Assembly (NCBI GenBank): GCA_905182985.1 | Contig: CAJJDN010000091.1 | Span: forward strand, 1-64,000 | Direction of reading: 5' to 3' | Origin: Paramecium sonneborni | Lineage: Eukaryota > Ciliophora > Oligohymenophorea > Peniculida > Parameciidae | DNA: 64,000 nt | In this document: piece by piece, positions 61,707-64,000 of the stretch | Layout of the letters: each line of letters opens with the position of its first letter | How positions within the stretch are numbered: the first letter of the stretch is position 1 | Notes under the pieces: model-generated | The model's input: only the letters and a program-made list of their open reading frames with translations | The model's database searches: none | Told to the model about the DNA's origin: nothing | Translations under genes and position numbers: made by a program

Positions 61707-64000
61707 TCAATATATGTTATGATTGAAGTTTTCAGGGACAACTTAATTATCTAGATTATATAATTCAATTTTTTCTTGATTTTCAAGTTCATCGACATCT
61801 AAATAATTGAAGGCAAAGCCAGTATTAGCTCTATTAATGACTTTGACAACTTAATTATTTTTATTTGGTTCATGAAAGAGTGGTAGATTTTTCTTTTTGG
61901 ATGCAATCATCATTTTTTTAAGTTTTAAATTAATAGCAGAATCAATAGTTCCTATAGTAACAATTACTAGTATATTCCCAAGATGGAAATTAGGAGTAGC
62001 AAATAAACTTAAATAATAATATAAATATAACAAATACCTTTCTAAAACAACATATGCTTCAGCTTAACTGATATTATCTAAAATGATCCAGGAGATCAAA
62101 TACGAAATCATACTAAATGCTATACTTCCCTAAGATAGATGAGAATGTATACAAGCAAAGCTGGAGTGTAAACATTTGAGAATATAAGTACTTTTAGATT
62201 GCATACTACAATAACCAATCCAAATATCATAGTGCCTTAAGCCCACAAATGTTACATATATCCATGATCGTCTATGAAATTGGCTGAAATACAAAAGGTA
62301 GGAAAAAAACAGATTACAGATGTCTACCACAAGCCTTAAAATACCCAAAACAGAAATATTTTAAGATTAAATAACTTACCTTATGGTCCTTATTCATAAT
62401 AATTAAATTAGGTATTCTCAGTTAGAACATCTGCTTCATGTTCTTCATCAAATACTCCATAAATCATAATAGGTAATGCACCATATAATATATTAAATAA
62501 TTGATATATGAAAGTGTCATATAAAGACTATGCTGAATACATTGATAATATTCCATACCAAAATTAAGGTAGCACAACCAATATGTTTTTATAGAATGTA
62601 TAAAATACCAAACTACTATTCCTTCTATAACATTCTCTCCCATGATAAAATAACAATCTTCTCAATTCTTAAAACTCCTATACACTATAATCAGCTGCTC
62701 TTGATGCTTGTTATCCTTCCACTCCTCTAATACCTACGCCTACATGAGCAGCTGTTATCATATTAACATCATTTGCACCATCTCCTATTGCCAAAGTACA
62801 CACATTCTTTTATTAATTTCTTATCAATGTTACTACGTCCTATTTCTATTTCGGACTTACACGACAACATAATACTACATTACATGATTCCCCTATCTAT
62901 ATCATCTTCTTTCTTATATGCGGTTTTAATGAATGAAGTAATGCATCTCCTGATATTATCAATGCATGTTAATCATTTGGCTATTTACTTATCAAACCTA
63001 TTGTCTCCGTTAATTTCTCTATTACTAATGATTCCATCTTCTCATCTACTACATGTTAAACTAAATCATTTGTTAATAACTCACAAGAATATCCGATATT
63101 TATTGCTGTCTCTATCTTATCACCTGTTAATACCCATACTTTTATTCCTGCTTACTTTATTGCTGCTATTGTCTCTGCTACATTCTATTACAATTTATCT
63201 TCTATTGCTGTTGCACCTAATATTTCATAATTCTTCTCTAATTCATCTTATAATGTTTACATTCTCTCCTCTCTATTCTCCAAACTCTATGCTGCTTCTT
63301 AATATCTCTTATTCCATTCCTAATATGTTTATATATCTAATAATCTTTTGCATAAAACTAATGTTCTTAAACCTATCTTCCCATATTCTTCTAATTTCTC
63401 TTCTAAATTATGATAATCTTCACTCTACAATTCCTTCTCTGACAATTTTGTCTCTGATAACAATATTGAATCAGCACCTTTTGAATATAATATTATTTCC
63501 CTTGATTTCACTATCTATACCAATATTGATTATCTCTTTCTCTGAGAACTAAACTCAAATATCTCCAATAGTTAAAATTCCAATATCTCATCCTTTAATT
63601 TCACTCTCTTTATTCCATTCTCATCTGTACCCAAAAATTCACATCCTACAAATCTTGCAAAATTCAGCAATGCCAATTCATCTGGAGATGTTGCATTATA
63701 AATTAATTTATTATCTTTCACATCAGCTATTACTGTATGGCAAATACTAAGCATAACTAAACAATCTTTCACTTATTTGTGCATCTATTGATTCTCATCT
63801 TTTAATGCCTCTATTAGCTTTCTATCTCGAAAATCTACATTTGTTACTTGTGGATAACTTAGTATTTCTGCGTTATTTATGTAATTCTCTTAATTTTCCT
63901 TTACATCTCCATAATTTTAATTGCCTCTTATTAGATTTATTTAATTTCATACATAATTATTTATTTAAATTCCATTATATTACACGTCAGTGTACCAGTT
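61707..64000 (-). CDS. P4-type ATPase (phospholipid flippase), C-terminal two thirds, runs off the window
   Basis: Exons (minus): from beyond 64000 to 63953, 63926-62153, 62129-61707, with introns of 26 and 23 nt; frame holds through both. The window edge falls just after the phosphorylated Asp: the first residues are [11 protein letters not shown] of the DKTGT motif. Then follow [16 protein letters not shown] (nucleotide-binding domain), [28 protein letters not shown], and the hinge [19 protein letters not shown] with [12 protein letters not shown]. The C-terminal transmembrane part includes [38 protein letters not shown] and several more helices, then a polar tail to TGA 61707-61709. P4-ATPases move phosphatidylserine or ethanolamine lipids to the cytosolic leaflet, helping vesicle budding. 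Intact as far as seen. Confidence 0.95.

Noticed and set aside
62773..63552. 259-residue plus-strand open frame
   Set aside because: It is the complement of the P4-ATPase catalytic region, whose minus-strand motifs ([15 protein letters not shown]) are unmistakable.
1..64000. CRISPR arrays, bacterial operons, insertion sequences, prophage
   Set aside because: Genetic code, introns and gene content are those of a ciliate nucleus; no transposase or array was seen.

Overview
Organism. The window is somatic-type DNA of a ciliate, almost certainly Paramecium or a very close relative. It is extremely AT-rich. Long frames stay open only if TAA and TAG are read as glutamine and TGA is the sole stop. 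Genes are cut by tiny GT...AG introns of 18-31 nt that are needed to keep frame, and one 257-bp segment has ends matching the Paramecium internal-eliminated-sequence (IES) consensus. Standard-code open frames here are mostly meaningless; the genes below were read with the ciliate code, and in most of them the exon sums come out as whole codons.

Layout. 1-1088: eroded coding-like sequence. 1081-8610 (+): a giant cysteine-rich Paramecium surface-antigen-like protein with a polytopic C-terminus and two compensating frameshifts. 8.6-13.6 kb: gene-poor, with a tRNA-Tyr, a direct repeat and coding relics. 14.1-15.6 kb (-): TPR protein. 17.5-19.0 kb (-): B-box-like/WD40 protein. 20.2-28.8 kb (+): 2833-residue cysteine-rich, repeat-rich polytopic protein. 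29.8-33.8 kb (+), 40.4-45.1 kb (-) and 56.1-60.0 kb (+): three paralogues of an unnamed family of about 1310-1322-residue secreted-then-anchored proteins. 34.2-36.4 kb (-): an eight-unit GGG.Y/NG.K.G.W repeat protein with 16 introns. 36.9-38.3 kb (+): a frameshifted Arf-like GTPase and a Mon1-like longin fragment. 38.6-39.8 kb (-): amino-acid transporter. 47.2-48.2 and 54.7-55.8 kb (+): two WD40-like paralogues. 48.7-51.1 kb (+): coiled-coil protein. 61.7-64 kb (-): C-terminal two thirds of a P4-ATPase that runs off the window.

Most notable. The paralogue at 40.4-45.1 kb is disrupted by a one-base gap (N at 43136) flanked by a duplicated 0.77-kb segment. The two copies look identical except that the second carries 257 extra bp bounded by TA and IES-like inverted ends. 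That 257-bp piece is protein-coding: with it the gene is one open frame of 1321 codons and aligns with its paralogue, without it the frame breaks. The assembly has therefore apparently captured an alternative, IES-like excision of coding sequence.

Gene relationships. There is no operon logic. Themes are cell-surface/secreted proteins (PSA-like, cysteine-rich polytopic, three type I proteins) and membrane traffic/transport (Arf-like, Mon1-like, P4-ATPase, amino-acid carrier). WD40 genes sit beside two of the three type I paralogues, suggesting an old duplicated and partly inverted block. Several stretches are gene remnants, recognisable as one frame with a few in-frame TGAs.
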